From Aureimonas fodinaquatilis (GTDB lineage Bacteria; Pseudomonadota; Alphaproteobacteria; Rhizobiales; Rhizobiaceae), in contig NZ_VTWH01000001.1 in NCBI RefSeq assembly GCF_008369445.1, positions 620,001 to 684,000 on the forward strand: a stretch of DNA of 64,000 bases, read 5' to 3'. Positions 1-8,759 of the stretch are shown here, piece after piece. A program made the translations under genes and the position numbers. Position 1 is the first letter of the stretch. Each line of letters starts with the position of its first letter. The notes under the pieces were generated by a model. It was not told the DNA's origin and ran no database searches. It saw only the letters and a program-made list of their open reading frames with translations.

Positions 1-579
1 GTTGCCATTGCCACATTTGCAGCAACTGTGGTGGCGGTTCTGCTGGCAATATTGGTGACAAGACCGGGCGGACGCGAATTTCTGCCGCTGTCCCGCAGTC
101 TGGTTAATATTGGCCAGACCTTTCCGCCTGTGGCCGTACTGGCGCTGGCCGTTCCAGCGGTAGGGTTCGGTGAAGCTCCAACACTTATTGCGCTGTTTCT
201 CTATGGTCTTCTGCCAATTTTTGAAAATTCTCTGACCGCACTGACCAGCATGCCACCGGCCATCATGGAAGCTGCGCGGGGCAGTGGCATGACAAATTTC
301 CAGCGGCTGCTCAGGGTCGAGCTGCCATTGGCCTTTCCCATCATTCTGGCGGGCATTCGTTTGTCGGTCATCATCAGCCTGGCAACCGCCACCATCGGCT
401 CCACCGTCGCCGCACGCACATTGGGCGAGGTGATCATCGCCGGACTTTTATCCAACAATCTTGCGTATATTGTTCAGGGTGGGTTGATTGTTGCGCTGCT
501 GGCGGTTCTGCTGGCCGACGGCTTTTCCGCACTGGAAAAATGGAGCCTGCGCCGGACAGGGTTTGCTCGCGGCGCATAA
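1..579 (+). CDS. ABC transporter permease, osmoprotectant (OpuC/YehY) type, 5' truncated
   Basis: The reading frame is open from base 1, so the gene begins before the window; 192 codons are visible, ending at TAA 577-579. The protein is strongly hydrophobic with about five membrane segments. It carries the permease coupling-loop pattern EAARGSGMTNFQRLLRVELP followed by PIILAGIR, typical of binding-protein-dependent inner-membrane permeases of the glycine betaine/choline/carnitine (OpuCB, YehW/YehY) family. These pair with an ATPase and a periplasmic binding protein, which would lie upstream. The substrate cannot be read from this fragment. The next gene, galE, follows after about 90 nt and is functionally unrelated. 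Confidence 0.85.
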   Translation, partial: VAIATFAATVVAVLLAILVTRPGGREFLPLSRSLVNIGQTFPPVAVLALAVPAVGFGEAPTLIALFLYGLLPIFENSLTALTSMPPAIMEAARGSGMTNFQRLLRVELPLAFPIILAGIRLSVIISLATATIGSTVAARTLGEVIIAGLLSNNLAYIVQGGLIVALLAVLLADGFSALEKWSLRRTGFARGA

Positions 580-672
580 TTGCCCAAAGCGGGTTTCTAT
601 TGCGCAAAGCCTGTCCTAGAAGTTGGGCTTGGGCAAGTTGGCTTCCGTGCAGCGCATCGAATGGGGTTTGGC

Positions 673-1659
673 ATGAGTGTTCTGGTTACGGGCGGTGCCG
701 GATATATTGGCAGCCACATGGTTCTGGGGCTTCTGGACCGGGGTGAAGAGGTTGTGGTTCTCGACAATCTGTCCACCGGGTTTGATTTTTGCATTGCGTC
801 GCAGGCGCACTTTGTTCAGGGCGATATTGGCGACACGGCGCTGGTTGCCCGGCTGCTGAAAGAGCACAAGGTGACTGCCATCGCGCATTTTGCCGCATCA
901 CTTCTGGTGGCGGAATCGGTGCGCGAGCCGCTGACTTATTACGCAAACAACACGGCCAGAACCCGTGATCTGATCGAAGTTGCGTTGCGCGCAGACGTGC
1001 CGCATTTCCTGTTTTCTTCCACCGCCGCAGTCTACGGCATGGCAGGCGATAAGCCCGTTCAGGAAAATGCGCCGCTAAACCCGCTTTCTCCCTATGGCCG
1101 GTCCAAGCTGATGTCGGAACATATGCTGGCCGATGTGTCAGAAGCGCACGGCCTGGCCTATGCGGCGCTGCGCTATTTCAATGTGGCGGGTGCCGACCCG
1201 CAGGGGCGCTCGGGTGAATCCACGTTCAATTCAACGCATCTGGTTAAAATTGCGATGGAAACGGTTTTGGGAAAACGGCCCGGTATGCAGATATTCGGCA
1301 CGGATTATCCAACACCGGATGGAACCGCCATCCGCGATTATATCCATGTTACCGACTTGATTGCCGCGCATATGGCGGCACTGGATTATCTGCGCGCGGG
1401 CAAAGGCAATCTGACTGCCAATGTAGGCTATGGGCGGGGTTTTTCCGTTCGGCAGGTGCTGGATGTGGTGGAACAGGCAACCGGTCTGCCATTAAACGTG
1501 GCAGAAGGCCCGAGACGGGCAGGCGATCCGGCAAGCATTGTAGCCGATTCCGGCTATCTGCGGCAGGCAACGGGCTGGGAACCGCAATATGACGACCTGC
1601 CTGCCATTGCGGAGCACGCATTTGCCTGGGAGCAATATCTCAGCCGGCGCAACCGGTGA
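673..1659 (+). CDS. galE: UDP-glucose 4-epimerase
   Basis: Interconverts UDP-glucose and UDP-galactose in the cytoplasm, supplying galactose for surface polysaccharides. The protein has the short-chain epimerase signature: the NAD-binding GGAGYIGSH near residue 8, Ser of SSTAAVYG, and the catalytic YGRSK (Tyr-x3-Lys). Length is 328 aa, normal for GalE. The frame is open from 580, but ATG 673 is preferred because the family begins MxxLVTGGAGYIGSH and a GGGG ribosome-binding stretch lies 6 nt upstream (663-666). ATG 661 is the alternative. The gene ends 4 bp from the convergent hypothetical gene. Paralogues acting on other UDP-sugars cannot be excluded from sequence alone. Confidence 0.9.
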   Translation: MSVLVTGGAGYIGSHMVLGLLDRGEEVVVLDNLSTGFDFCIASQAHFVQGDIGDTALVARLLKEHKVTAIAHFAASLLVAESVREPLTYYANNTARTRDLIEVALRADVPHFLFSSTAAVYGMAGDKPVQENAPLNPLSPYGRSKLMSEHMLADVSEAHGLAYAALRYFNVAGADPQGRSGESTFNSTHLVKIAMETVLGKRPGMQIFGTDYPTPDGTAIRDYIHVTDLIAAHMAALDYLRAGKGNLTANVGYGRGFSVRQVLDVVEQATGLPLNVAEGPRRAGDPASIVADSGYLRQATGWEPQYDDLPAIAEHAFAWEQYLSRRNR

Positions 1660-1663
1660 GTGC

Positions 1664-2059
1664 TTACGGAGCTTGTGAAATAATGCGCTGCTCTGAAGGA
1701 TCACCCGGTCGGAATGCACCGGCAATGCTGAGCCCGTCGAGCACAAAAATCTGACATTGCGGGCAGTTCTTCTGCTCAAGCGGCGATGGTGAAACCATGC
1801 GGAAATAGCATATTCCCCGCGCACCAATAGGCTGGCCGTAAATGTTGCTGGCCTCAAACTCGATCGTCAGCGCCTGCAGAATATTGTCCTGTTCCGAGCG
1901 GCTGACTGCGCCGCGCTGGTAGCTGCCCGGGTTTTGAATGGCGCCGACTATGGCATCTTCGCATCGGCTGACGGCTGGAGAATCATCTGCGTATACGCGG
2001 GTTGATGATAGAATCACCGCAGCAAGCAAACATGAACATAATCGCCAGTATGCAGGCAT
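1664..2059 (-). CDS. Small secreted hypothetical protein
   Basis: Not recognised as a named family. The 131-aa product starts with a clear Sec signal peptide (residues 1-24, hydrophobic core CLLAAVILSS, likely cleavage after VYA). The mature part is about 107 residues with four cysteines, two in a CPQC pair near position 100, so a disulfide-bonded periplasmic or secreted protein is plausible. It is convergent with galE (4-nt gap) and divergent from the GGDEF gene (about 200-nt intergenic). Real-gene status rests on the signal peptide and on an uninterrupted frame not explained by an opposite gene. Confidence 0.6.
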   Translation of the reverse strand: MPAYWRLCSCLLAAVILSSTRVYADDSPAVSRCEDAIVGAIQNPGSYQRGAVSRSEQDNILQALTIEFEASNIYGQPIGARGICYFRMVSPSPLEQKNCPQCQIFVLDGLSIAGAFRPGDPSEQRIISQAP

Positions 2060-2263
2060 ATCCTATTTTAAAACCTCGATTTTTTAAAAATTCGCCAGTT
2101 ATTGTCAGCGAGCTTGCCAGACCCTAATAACTGAAACAGCCTGAAATATGTCGTGAAATTGGAAAGCGTTATTGGCTTGAATCCGATAGACTTCATAGTA
2201 CAAAGTAGTCTGCCGGTTTTGGCCAGGCTGGAAATTTAGCACTTGTGGGTGAATGGCAGTACT

Positions 2264-3742
2264 ATGCATCTTAATTCCAGCCAGACGTTACAGAACATCT
2301 CTTCGGGCGCAAACACCCCGGACGACATATTCAATGTGACCCCAATTCCGTTGTGGCTTGAAGACTACAGCGAAATCAAACAGCTTTTCGAGAAATGGCG
2401 CGCAGAAGGTGTCACCGATCTCGTCAGTTTTCTCAATCAGGATCATGAGCGGATTCGCCAGTGCGCATCGCGCATCAAGGTTCTGAATGCGAACCAGCGT
2501 GTGCTGGAACTCTTTGAGTTCAGAACCCTCCAGGATCTGCTGGACGGGCTGGACCTCGTGTTCAGCAAGGACATGCTGACGTCACATATCGAAGAGCTTG
2601 CAATGTTGTGGGAAGGGCAGCACAGCTTTTCCAACCAGACCATCAACTACACGGCCACCGGCCGCCGGCTGAACATCCAGCTTTCCGGCCGGATTGTGCC
2701 CGGACATGAAGACAGCTGGGACCGCGTGCTCATTGCCACCGAGGACGTGACGGACAAGGAAATTGCTCAACAGAAAATAGTGGAAAGCGAGCGCTTTTCC
2801 AAAGGCCTGTTTGAACATTCGCCGATATCGCTCTGGGTTGAAGACTTTTCTGCAGTCAAGGCAATGCTGGACGATCTGCGCATGCGCGGCATCTCGGATT
2901 TTCGCGTTTTCACGGATGTGCACCCGGAATTTGTCAGCCGCTGCATGAGCGAAATTCGCGTGCTGGATGTTAACAATATGACGCTGCGGCTGTTTGGAGC
3001 GCCCAGCAAGCCGCATCTGATGCAGAATTTGAATCAGATCTTCCGCGACAAGATGGAACAACCGTTTCGCGAGCAACTGATAGACCTTTGGAATGGGGTT
3101 CTGTTTCAGGTGCGGGAGGTGGTCAATTACTCGCTGGAAGGGCAGGAACTGCACCTGATGCTGCAATTTTCCGTGCTGCCCGGGCATGAAGATGACTGGT
3201 CGCTGGTGCAGGTTGCCCTAACCGACATAACCGCGCGCAAGGCGGCAGAGGCTTATCTGGAATTTTTGGGCAAGCACGATTCACTGACCAAGCTGTACAA
3301 CCGCTCATATTTTACGGATGAGCTTATCCGCCTGCAGCGCCAGAACGTTGACAAGGTGGCCGTTATCATCGCCGACCTGAACAATCTGAAATTTGTGAAT
3401 GACTCTCGCGGCCACGCTGCCGGTGATGAAATGCTGCGCCGCGTGGGTGAAATTCTGGGAAAAGTGGTGAAAAAACCGTGCCACGCCTTTCGCATCGGCG
3501 GCGATGAATTTGCCCTGACTTTGCCCGGTTATGGCGAGTCCGAGGTTGAAATATTGCTGAAGGAGATGAGCGAACTGATTGAACTGAACAACCAGTTCTA
3601 TTCCAATGTCAGCCTGAGCCTAGCGGTTGGCGCCGCCATCAGGCAAAGCGGCGAAAACATGGAAAGCGTCGCCCGTCGTGCCGATGTTCGGATGTACACC
3701 GATAAACGCGCCTTCCATGAAGCTCGGATCGCCAAAATGTAA
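2264..3742 (+). CDS. Diguanylate cyclase with duplicated PAS-like sensor domains
   Basis: Predicted to make cyclic di-GMP. Two homologous sensor modules stand in tandem: about residues 20-175, beginning at PIPLWLEDYSEIK, and 180-325, beginning at SPISLWVEDFSAVK. Each contains the pattern RI(K/R)VL(N/D)xN followed by a leucine-rich segment. A C-terminal GGDEF domain follows, with the intact catalytic motif RIGGDEFAL. The inhibitory RxxD site, expected just upstream of GGDEF, reads KKPC, so product inhibition through that site is unlikely. No membrane segment or signal peptide is visible, so it is cytosolic. ATG 2264 is preferred over an in-frame TTG at 2243. No EAL domain is present. The ligand of the PAS-like modules is unknown. 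Confidence 0.87.
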   Translation: MHLNSSQTLQNISSGANTPDDIFNVTPIPLWLEDYSEIKQLFEKWRAEGVTDLVSFLNQDHERIRQCASRIKVLNANQRVLELFEFRTLQDLLDGLDLVFSKDMLTSHIEELAMLWEGQHSFSNQTINYTATGRRLNIQLSGRIVPGHEDSWDRVLIATEDVTDKEIAQQKIVESERFSKGLFEHSPISLWVEDFSAVKAMLDDLRMRGISDFRVFTDVHPEFVSRCMSEIRVLDVNNMTLRLFGAPSKPHLMQNLNQIFRDKMEQPFREQLIDLWNGVLFQVREVVNYSLEGQELHLMLQFSVLPGHEDDWSLVQVALTDITARKAAEAYLEFLGKHDSLTKLYNRSYFTDELIRLQRQNVDKVAVIIADLNNLKFVNDSRGHAAGDEMLRRVGEILGKVVKKPCHAFRIGGDEFALTLPGYGESEVEILLKEMSELIELNNQFYSNVSLSLAVGAAIRQSGENMESVARRADVRMYTDKRAFHEARIAKM

Positions 3743-3765
3743 GCCGCTCAAACCTCTGATTTTCC

Positions 3766-3873
3766 GCATTGTTCTGTCATTGAGGCGTAACCGCTTCAAC
3801 GGGAAATGCTGAAGCTCTTTGCTCTATCGCATTGTCCTGTCGTTGAAACGTAACCGTTTCAACGGGAAATGCT
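3766..3873. repeat. Two tandem 45-bp palindromic intergenic units (family copies 1 and 2)
   Basis: Unit 1 is 3766-3810 and unit 2 is 3829-3873. They match at 40 of 45 positions and start 63 nt apart. Each begins GCATTGT and ends GGGAAATGCT, with an inner stem (GTTGAAACG/CGTTTCAAC in unit 2). Differences in the stem include one A-T to G-C compensatory change and one G-T wobble, which suggests the folded form is kept. They fill the gap between two convergent genes, and unit 2 abuts the stop codon of the minus-strand dioxygenase. Related units are at 20461, 25215, 50326 and 58908. Confidence 0.8.
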
Positions 3874-4806
3874 TTAGCGAAAAGCAGGCAGATTTGCCTC
3901 AATGCTTTCGCGCATCGGCTCATAGCCGTCCGGCAACATCAGCGCGCTTCCCAACCCCGCTTCTGTCTCGTCCACCATCATCCCCGGCTTGTCAGTGGCA
4001 ATCTCAAACAATATGTGGCCGGGCTCGCGGAAATAGACGGATTTGAAGTATTTCCTGTCCTTCACCTCCGTCGGCTGCAGCCCGAACTTATGCTCAAGCT
4101 TCTCGGTCATGGCCGCTTGTTCCGCCTCATCCCGCGCCCGAAACGCAATATGATGCACGCTGCCACCGCCGGGGCGCGGCTTCAGAAATCCGCCAACTGC
4201 GCGAATGTCGATAATGCTGGCCGCCGGGTCGCCTGCCAGCCCATAACGGCTGGTGCTGCCTTCCGTGCTGATGCGTTGATAGCCAAACACATCCGTCAAA
4301 ATCGCCGCTGTGGGGGCTTCCTCCTCCACCAGCAGGCTGACACTGTGCAGACCTCGCACCGCGTGTTCAACCGGCACCTTGCCACCCGTGAAGGCGGGTG
4401 TGTGCTGAATGTCCGGAGTGCTCACCAGCGCCAGTCTCGTTCCGTGCGGATCGCGGAAGGGCAATGTTGAACGGCCAAACCGCCGTTCAATGCTGTCATG
4501 CACCACGCCTTTCTGCAGAAATCTATGCATCCAGAACCCAAGCGATTCATCGGGCACGCGCAACACCGTTTCCTGAACTTCGCCCACACCAAGCCTGCCC
4601 GGCGCAATATTTTCCCACGGGAAAAAAGTCACCAGACTTCCAGGAGTTCCTGCTTCATCGCCGAAATACAGGTGATAAGCGGTCGGATCTTCAAAATTGA
4701 CAGTGCACTTCACCAACCGCATACCGAGAACATCGGTATAAAACTGATAGTTTTGCCGGGCATTTCCGGCAATAATTGAAACATGATGCAGGGCGCTTGC
4801 ACTCAT
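3874..4806 (-). CDS. VOC-family ring-cleaving dioxygenase (MhqO-like)
   Basis: A 310-aa protein with two vicinal-oxygen-chelate modules, resembling the hydroquinone/catechol ring-cleavage dioxygenases of the MhqO/LinE group. The N-terminal module begins LHHVSIIAGNARQNYQFYTD and contains GTPGSLVTFFPWE. The second begins about residue 130 (GLHSVSLLVEEE). Candidate metal ligands are His in LHHVS, His in SVHHIAF and Glu in GHILFEIATD. Expected role: cytosolic Fe(II)-dependent opening of quinol or catechol rings, often as quinone detoxification. It is divergent from the acyl-CoA synthetase gene (78 nt). A related VOC module occurs fused to a hydrolase at 33731-35251. The substrate is not determinable here. 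Confidence 0.82.
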   Translation of the reverse strand: MSASALHHVSIIAGNARQNYQFYTDVLGMRLVKCTVNFEDPTAYHLYFGDEAGTPGSLVTFFPWENIAPGRLGVGEVQETVLRVPDESLGFWMHRFLQKGVVHDSIERRFGRSTLPFRDPHGTRLALVSTPDIQHTPAFTGGKVPVEHAVRGLHSVSLLVEEEAPTAAILTDVFGYQRISTEGSTSRYGLAGDPAASIIDIRAVGGFLKPRPGGGSVHHIAFRARDEAEQAAMTEKLEHKFGLQPTEVKDRKYFKSVYFREPGHILFEIATDKPGMMVDETEAGLGSALMLPDGYEPMRESIEANLPAFR

Positions 4807-4884
4807 ACTACGGCTCCGCCAGAACGGGTCTAATACGCAACTACTCTGAGTTGAGTTTGGCTAAAGTAGGTTTGAGGGGTCTTC

Positions 4885-7551
4885 ATGTCCACCCGCAATC
4901 TGGATGCACTTTTTGCCCCAAAGGCCATTGTGGTGATTGGTGCCAGCAATCGCCATCATTCCGTTGGTGAGGTGCTGGCGCGCAATCTTTTTGGCGCGGG
5001 CTTCAAAGGGCCGGTCATGCCGGTCAACCCGCACGAAGCCACCATACGCTCAACCATTGCCTATGCCAGCGTGGCAGATCTGCCGGTGGTTCCGGACCTT
5101 GCCGTTATTGCGACCCCGGCACAAACCGTGCCGCAACTGGTTGCCGAACTGGGGGCAAAAGGCTGCCGGGCGGCCATTGTCATTTCGTCCGGCTTTGAGG
5201 ACGCGGCCCTGCGGCAGGAATTGCTGGATGCGGCTCGCCCGCATCTGATGCGCATTGTTGGCCCTAACTGCATGGGCTTTGTTTCCCCGCTGGCCGGCAT
5301 TAATGCCAGCTTCGCGCATCTTTTGCCGCGCGCCGGAGATCTGGCGTTTGTCAGCCAATCGGGTGCCATTGCAACAACCGTGCTGGATTGGGCCGATGTG
5401 CGCGGGATCGGCTTCTCGCACGTCATTTCCATTGGCGATATGTGCGATGTCGATACGGGCGATCTTCTGGACTATCTGGCCATTGACCCGAAAACCCGCG
5501 CCATTCTGTTGTATGTGGAATCGGTTACGGAAGCGCGCAAGCTGATGTCCGCGGCGCGCATCGCTGCGCGGACCAAGCCGGTGGTGGTTATCAAGGCCGG
5601 CCGGCAGAAAGCCCTGAAGCCGGGACTGACCCATATGAGCGCTTTGGCCCGAAGCGATGACGTTTTTGCGGCGGCATTTCGCCGGGCCGGCATGCTGCAG
5701 GTTGCCACATTGCGAGAGCTTTTTGAGGCTGTGGGAACATTGGCCACCGGCATGCGTCCGCGCGGCAACCGAGTGGCCATTGTGACCAATGGCGGCGGAG
5801 CGGGAACGCTGGCAGCGGATGCAGTGGCGCTGTATGGCGGGCAACTGGCCCAGCTTTCTGAAACCACGTTGCAGAAGCTGGCGGAAATGCTGCCAAAAGG
5901 GCGCACGGTCACCAACCCGGTGGATTTGCTGCGTGAAGCCGATGGCGCGCTTTATGCACAGGCACTGTCCATTGTGCTGGCAGACCCCGGGCAGGACGGC
6001 GTTCTGGTGATGAACTGCCCAACAGCCATTGCCGACGGAGTCGATGCTGCGCGGGCAACGATTGCGACAGCCAAAGCTTCGCCGCGCCGTTCATTGCTGA
6101 CATGCTGGCTGGGTGAGCGCGCGGCGCGGGACTCTCGCAGGCTTTTCGCCGAAAACGCCATTCCCACCTATGATACCCCGGATGAGGCGGTGCGCGCGTT
6201 CATGCAATTGGTGGATTATCGGCACAATCAGGACATGTTGATGCAGACGCCGCCTGCTGTGGCAGCCGCTGTGACAGACCGGGAAGGGGTCAGGCAGCTT
6301 CTGCAGGACATTCTGGCACAAGGTCGCCATGTGCTGAACCCGTCAGAGGCGGGGCGTCTGTTGCAGGCCTACGGCATTCCGATCGCCAACACCGCTTATG
6401 CCCGAAATGGTGATGAGGCCGCACAACTGGCCCAGGAAATGGGCTTCCCCGTGGCTCTGAAAATTGTTTCGAGCGATATTGTGCACAAGTCCGAGGTTGG
6501 TGGTGTGCGCCTGGAGCTGGACACACCCGAGCTGGTGCGCGAAGCCGCCGGGTTGATGGAGCGGCTGGTTTCGGAACGGCGGCCTGATGCGAGTATTCAG
6601 GGTTTTTCGGTTCAGAAAATGCTGCACCGGCCTCGCGCGCATGAGGTCATTGTCGGCATTGGCGATGATGCGTCATTCGGACCGGTGATCATGGTTGGTC
6701 AAGGTGGCACGGCGGCCGAAATCATTGGCGACCGCGCCATCGGCCTGCCACCGCTGAACATGTTGCTGGCCAGGGAAATGATCGGCCGAACCCGTGTGTC
6801 GCGGTTGTTTACGGGCCATGGCGGCAACCCGGTTGTGGATGAGACGGCGCTGGCGGCAACGCTGGTCAGGCTTTCGCAAATGCTGGTGGATCTGCCGGAA
6901 CTGGAAGAGCTGGATATCAACCCGCTGCTTTGCGATGAAAGCGGTGTGGTGGCGTTGGATGCCCATGTTTCCCTCAGGCCGGCATCCGGCTCCGGCGCTT
7001 CGCGTTTTGCCATACAGCCCTATCCGCAGCATCTGGAAGAAACCGTGGCTTTGAAAGGTGGGGCGCAATACCGGCTTGCCCCGGTGCGGCCGGAAGATGA
7101 GGGCGCGCTGATCGAGATGCTGGAGCGCAGCCACCCCGAAGATATCAGGCTGCGGTTTTTTGCTCCCATACGCAATATTGGCCACAGCTTTGCTGCCCGT
7201 TTGACCCAGATTGATTACAGCCGGGAAATGGCATTCGTTGCGCGCCCGCTGGGGGTGAATGAAAGTGAAATTCTGGGCGCTGCCCGCATCATTCTGGATG
7301 CCGAGGAAGAGGAGGGCGAGTTCGGCATCATGGTGCGCTCTGACCAGAAGGGCAGAGGGCTGGGCTATGCCCTGATGCAAAAGATTCTGGACTATGCTGC
7401 GACGCGCGGCGTTAAAAAAGTTTTTGCCGAGGTTCTGGCGGAGAACACGTCCATGCTGGCGCTTGCGCGGGAGCTGGGCTTTGTCGGACATGCCGCGCCC
7501 GATGACCCCACCGTGCGGCATATTGAAATTGATTTAACGGATCACCAATAG
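4885..7551 (+). CDS. NDP-forming acyl-CoA synthetase fused to C-terminal GNAT acetyltransferase
   Basis: An 888-aa protein with five parts. They are an N-terminal CoA-binding domain (about 1-130, VVIGASNRHHSVGEVLARN), succinyl-CoA-ligase-like domains (about 140-460) with the candidate phospho-His at residue 250 in LTHMSALARSDDVF, an ATP-grasp domain (about 480-705, with FPVALKIVSSDIVHKSEVGG), and a GNAT domain (about 725-888, GRGLGYALMQKIL). This is the architecture of the Pat/AcsP-type proteins, in which the synthetase-like part is often regulatory or inactive and the GNAT domain acetylates lysines of acyl-CoA synthetases. Whether the ligase half is active is not clear. Start ATG 4885 follows GAGGGG at 4873-4878. 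Confidence 0.88.
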   Translation: MSTRNLDALFAPKAIVVIGASNRHHSVGEVLARNLFGAGFKGPVMPVNPHEATIRSTIAYASVADLPVVPDLAVIATPAQTVPQLVAELGAKGCRAAIVISSGFEDAALRQELLDAARPHLMRIVGPNCMGFVSPLAGINASFAHLLPRAGDLAFVSQSGAIATTVLDWADVRGIGFSHVISIGDMCDVDTGDLLDYLAIDPKTRAILLYVESVTEARKLMSAARIAARTKPVVVIKAGRQKALKPGLTHMSALARSDDVFAAAFRRAGMLQVATLRELFEAVGTLATGMRPRGNRVAIVTNGGGAGTLAADAVALYGGQLAQLSETTLQKLAEMLPKGRTVTNPVDLLREADGALYAQALSIVLADPGQDGVLVMNCPTAIADGVDAARATIATAKASPRRSLLTCWLGERAARDSRRLFAENAIPTYDTPDEAVRAFMQLVDYRHNQDMLMQTPPAVAAAVTDREGVRQLLQDILAQGRHVLNPSEAGRLLQAYGIPIANTAYARNGDEAAQLAQEMGFPVALKIVSSDIVHKSEVGGVRLELDTPELVREAAGLMERLVSERRPDASIQGFSVQKMLHRPRAHEVIVGIGDDASFGPVIMVGQGGTAAEIIGDRAIGLPPLNMLLAREMIGRTRVSRLFTGHGGNPVVDETALAATLVRLSQMLVDLPELEELDINPLLCDESGVVALDAHVSLRPASGSGASRFAIQPYPQHLEETVALKGGAQYRLAPVRPEDEGALIEMLERSHPEDIRLRFFAPIRNIGHSFAARLTQIDYSREMAFVARPLGVNESEILGAARIILDAEEEEGEFGIMVRSDQKGRGLGYALMQKILDYAATRGVKKVFAEVLAENTSMLALARELGFVGHAAPDDPTVRHIEIDLTDHQ

Positions 7552-7639
7552 AATAAAGCTTTTTGTTACTGAAAAGCCCTCAATCGAACAAGTTTTGCCG
7601 TCATAGAGCGCGGCTATATATTCAGTACAAGTGACCTCG

Positions 7640-8755
7640 ATGGCCCGCAAAACCAAACTGACTGTTGCCGCCCTTTTTCTGGGCCTTGTGCTGCTGGGGG
7701 GCTTTGCCCTGTTTGGCAGGCCGCAGGAGCCTGCGCCGGCGGCGGCTGAAACCCCCACAATCATTGAGCTGGCGGCATCGGAAGTGCAGCGGGTGGAGCC
7801 GCAAACGGCGGTGTTTGACCTGCGCGTCACCGGCACTTTGCGGGCAGAGCGGCGCACCATCATGACAGCGCAGGTTTCCGGGACGATTGAGGACATTACC
7901 GTCAAGGTCGGCGATCGGGTGGCGCGGGGCGATATGCTCCTGCGCTTTGATCTGGCGCCGCTGCGCTCAACCCTGGAAGCGCGGGAAGCTTCTCGTGAAT
8001 CGATTGTTGCGCAGTTGAAGCTGGCTGAAACCGTGCTGGCGCGTAACACCCAGCTTGGCACGCGCGGCATTTCATCGGAATCGGTGCGGCTGGAGGCAGA
8101 GGCCAATGTGGCAAACCTGCGGGCGCAATTGCGTGGACTGGATGCCGAGGTTGCAGATGCCAGACGCAATCTGGCCGAGGGGGTTATCACCGCTCCATTC
8201 GACGGTGTCATTTCAGAGCGCAAGGTTGAGTCCGGGCAGACCGTTCCAGTCAACACAGACCTTTTGACGCTGGTTGACCTTTCCACGCTGGAAGTTGAAG
8301 CCGGAGTGCCAACCAGCCAGATAGTCGAGGTCAAGCCCGGCCAGAAGGCCATGCTGACCGTGGAAGGTTTGCCGGATCGCAAATTCGAGGCCACCGTGGT
8401 GCGTCTTGCGCCAGTGGCTATCGAGGGCTCGAGAACGGTGCGCGTTTATCTTTCACTGGACAACAGCGAAGGCTTGTTGCGCGGCGGGATGTTTGCCACC
8501 GGCACCTTGCGCACGGGTGAGAGGCCCAATGTCATAGCCGTTCCACAGGCCGCAATCCGCCAGGATGATGTCGGCTTGTTTGTTCTGAAGGAAAATTCCG
8601 GCCGGCTTGTCCGGCAGGGCGTGACAACCGGTTTGCCTGTTGGCAAGCCGGGATTGGTGGAAGTTTCGGAAGGTTTGCAGGCGGGCGATGTGGTGGTGGT
8701 TGCGCCACTGCCGGATTTGCAGCCAGACACCAATATTGTGGTGTCGGGGGCTTAA
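7640..8755 (+). CDS. RND efflux periplasmic adaptor (membrane fusion protein)
   Basis: HlyD/AcrA-type adaptor of about 371 aa. It has an N-terminal membrane anchor (about residues 7-26, [15 protein letters not shown]), a first lipoyl half near [19 protein letters not shown], an alpha-hairpin around residues 110-175, a second lipoyl half ([20 protein letters not shown]), and a beta-barrel and membrane-proximal domain to the end. It links the inner-membrane pump encoded 4 nt downstream to an outer-membrane channel; no TolC-like gene is in the window. GTG 7631 is an alternative start. The 79-nt gap after the acyl-CoA synthetase suggests a separate promoter or read-through. Confidence 0.9.
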   Translation: MARKTKLTVAALFLGLVLLGGFALFGRPQEPAPAAAETPTIIELAASEVQRVEPQTAVFDLRVTGTLRAERRTIMTAQVSGTIEDITVKVGDRVARGDMLLRFDLAPLRSTLEAREASRESIVAQLKLAETVLARNTQLGTRGISSESVRLEAEANVANLRAQLRGLDAEVADARRNLAEGVITAPFDGVISERKVESGQTVPVNTDLLTLVDLSTLEVEAGVPTSQIVEVKPGQKAMLTVEGLPDRKFEATVVRLAPVAIEGSRTVRVYLSLDNSEGLLRGGMFATGTLRTGERPNVIAVPQAAIRQDDVGLFVLKENSGRLVRQGVTTGLPVGKPGLVEVSEGLQAGDVVVVAPLPDLQPDTNIVVSGA

Positions 8756-8759
8756 GCCA

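Noticed and set aside
3766-3873. Possible mini-CRISPR from two similar 45-bp units
   Set aside because: Only two units, strongly palindromic, an 18-nt spacer and no cas genes. The same unit recurs singly elsewhere, so it is a dispersed repeat.
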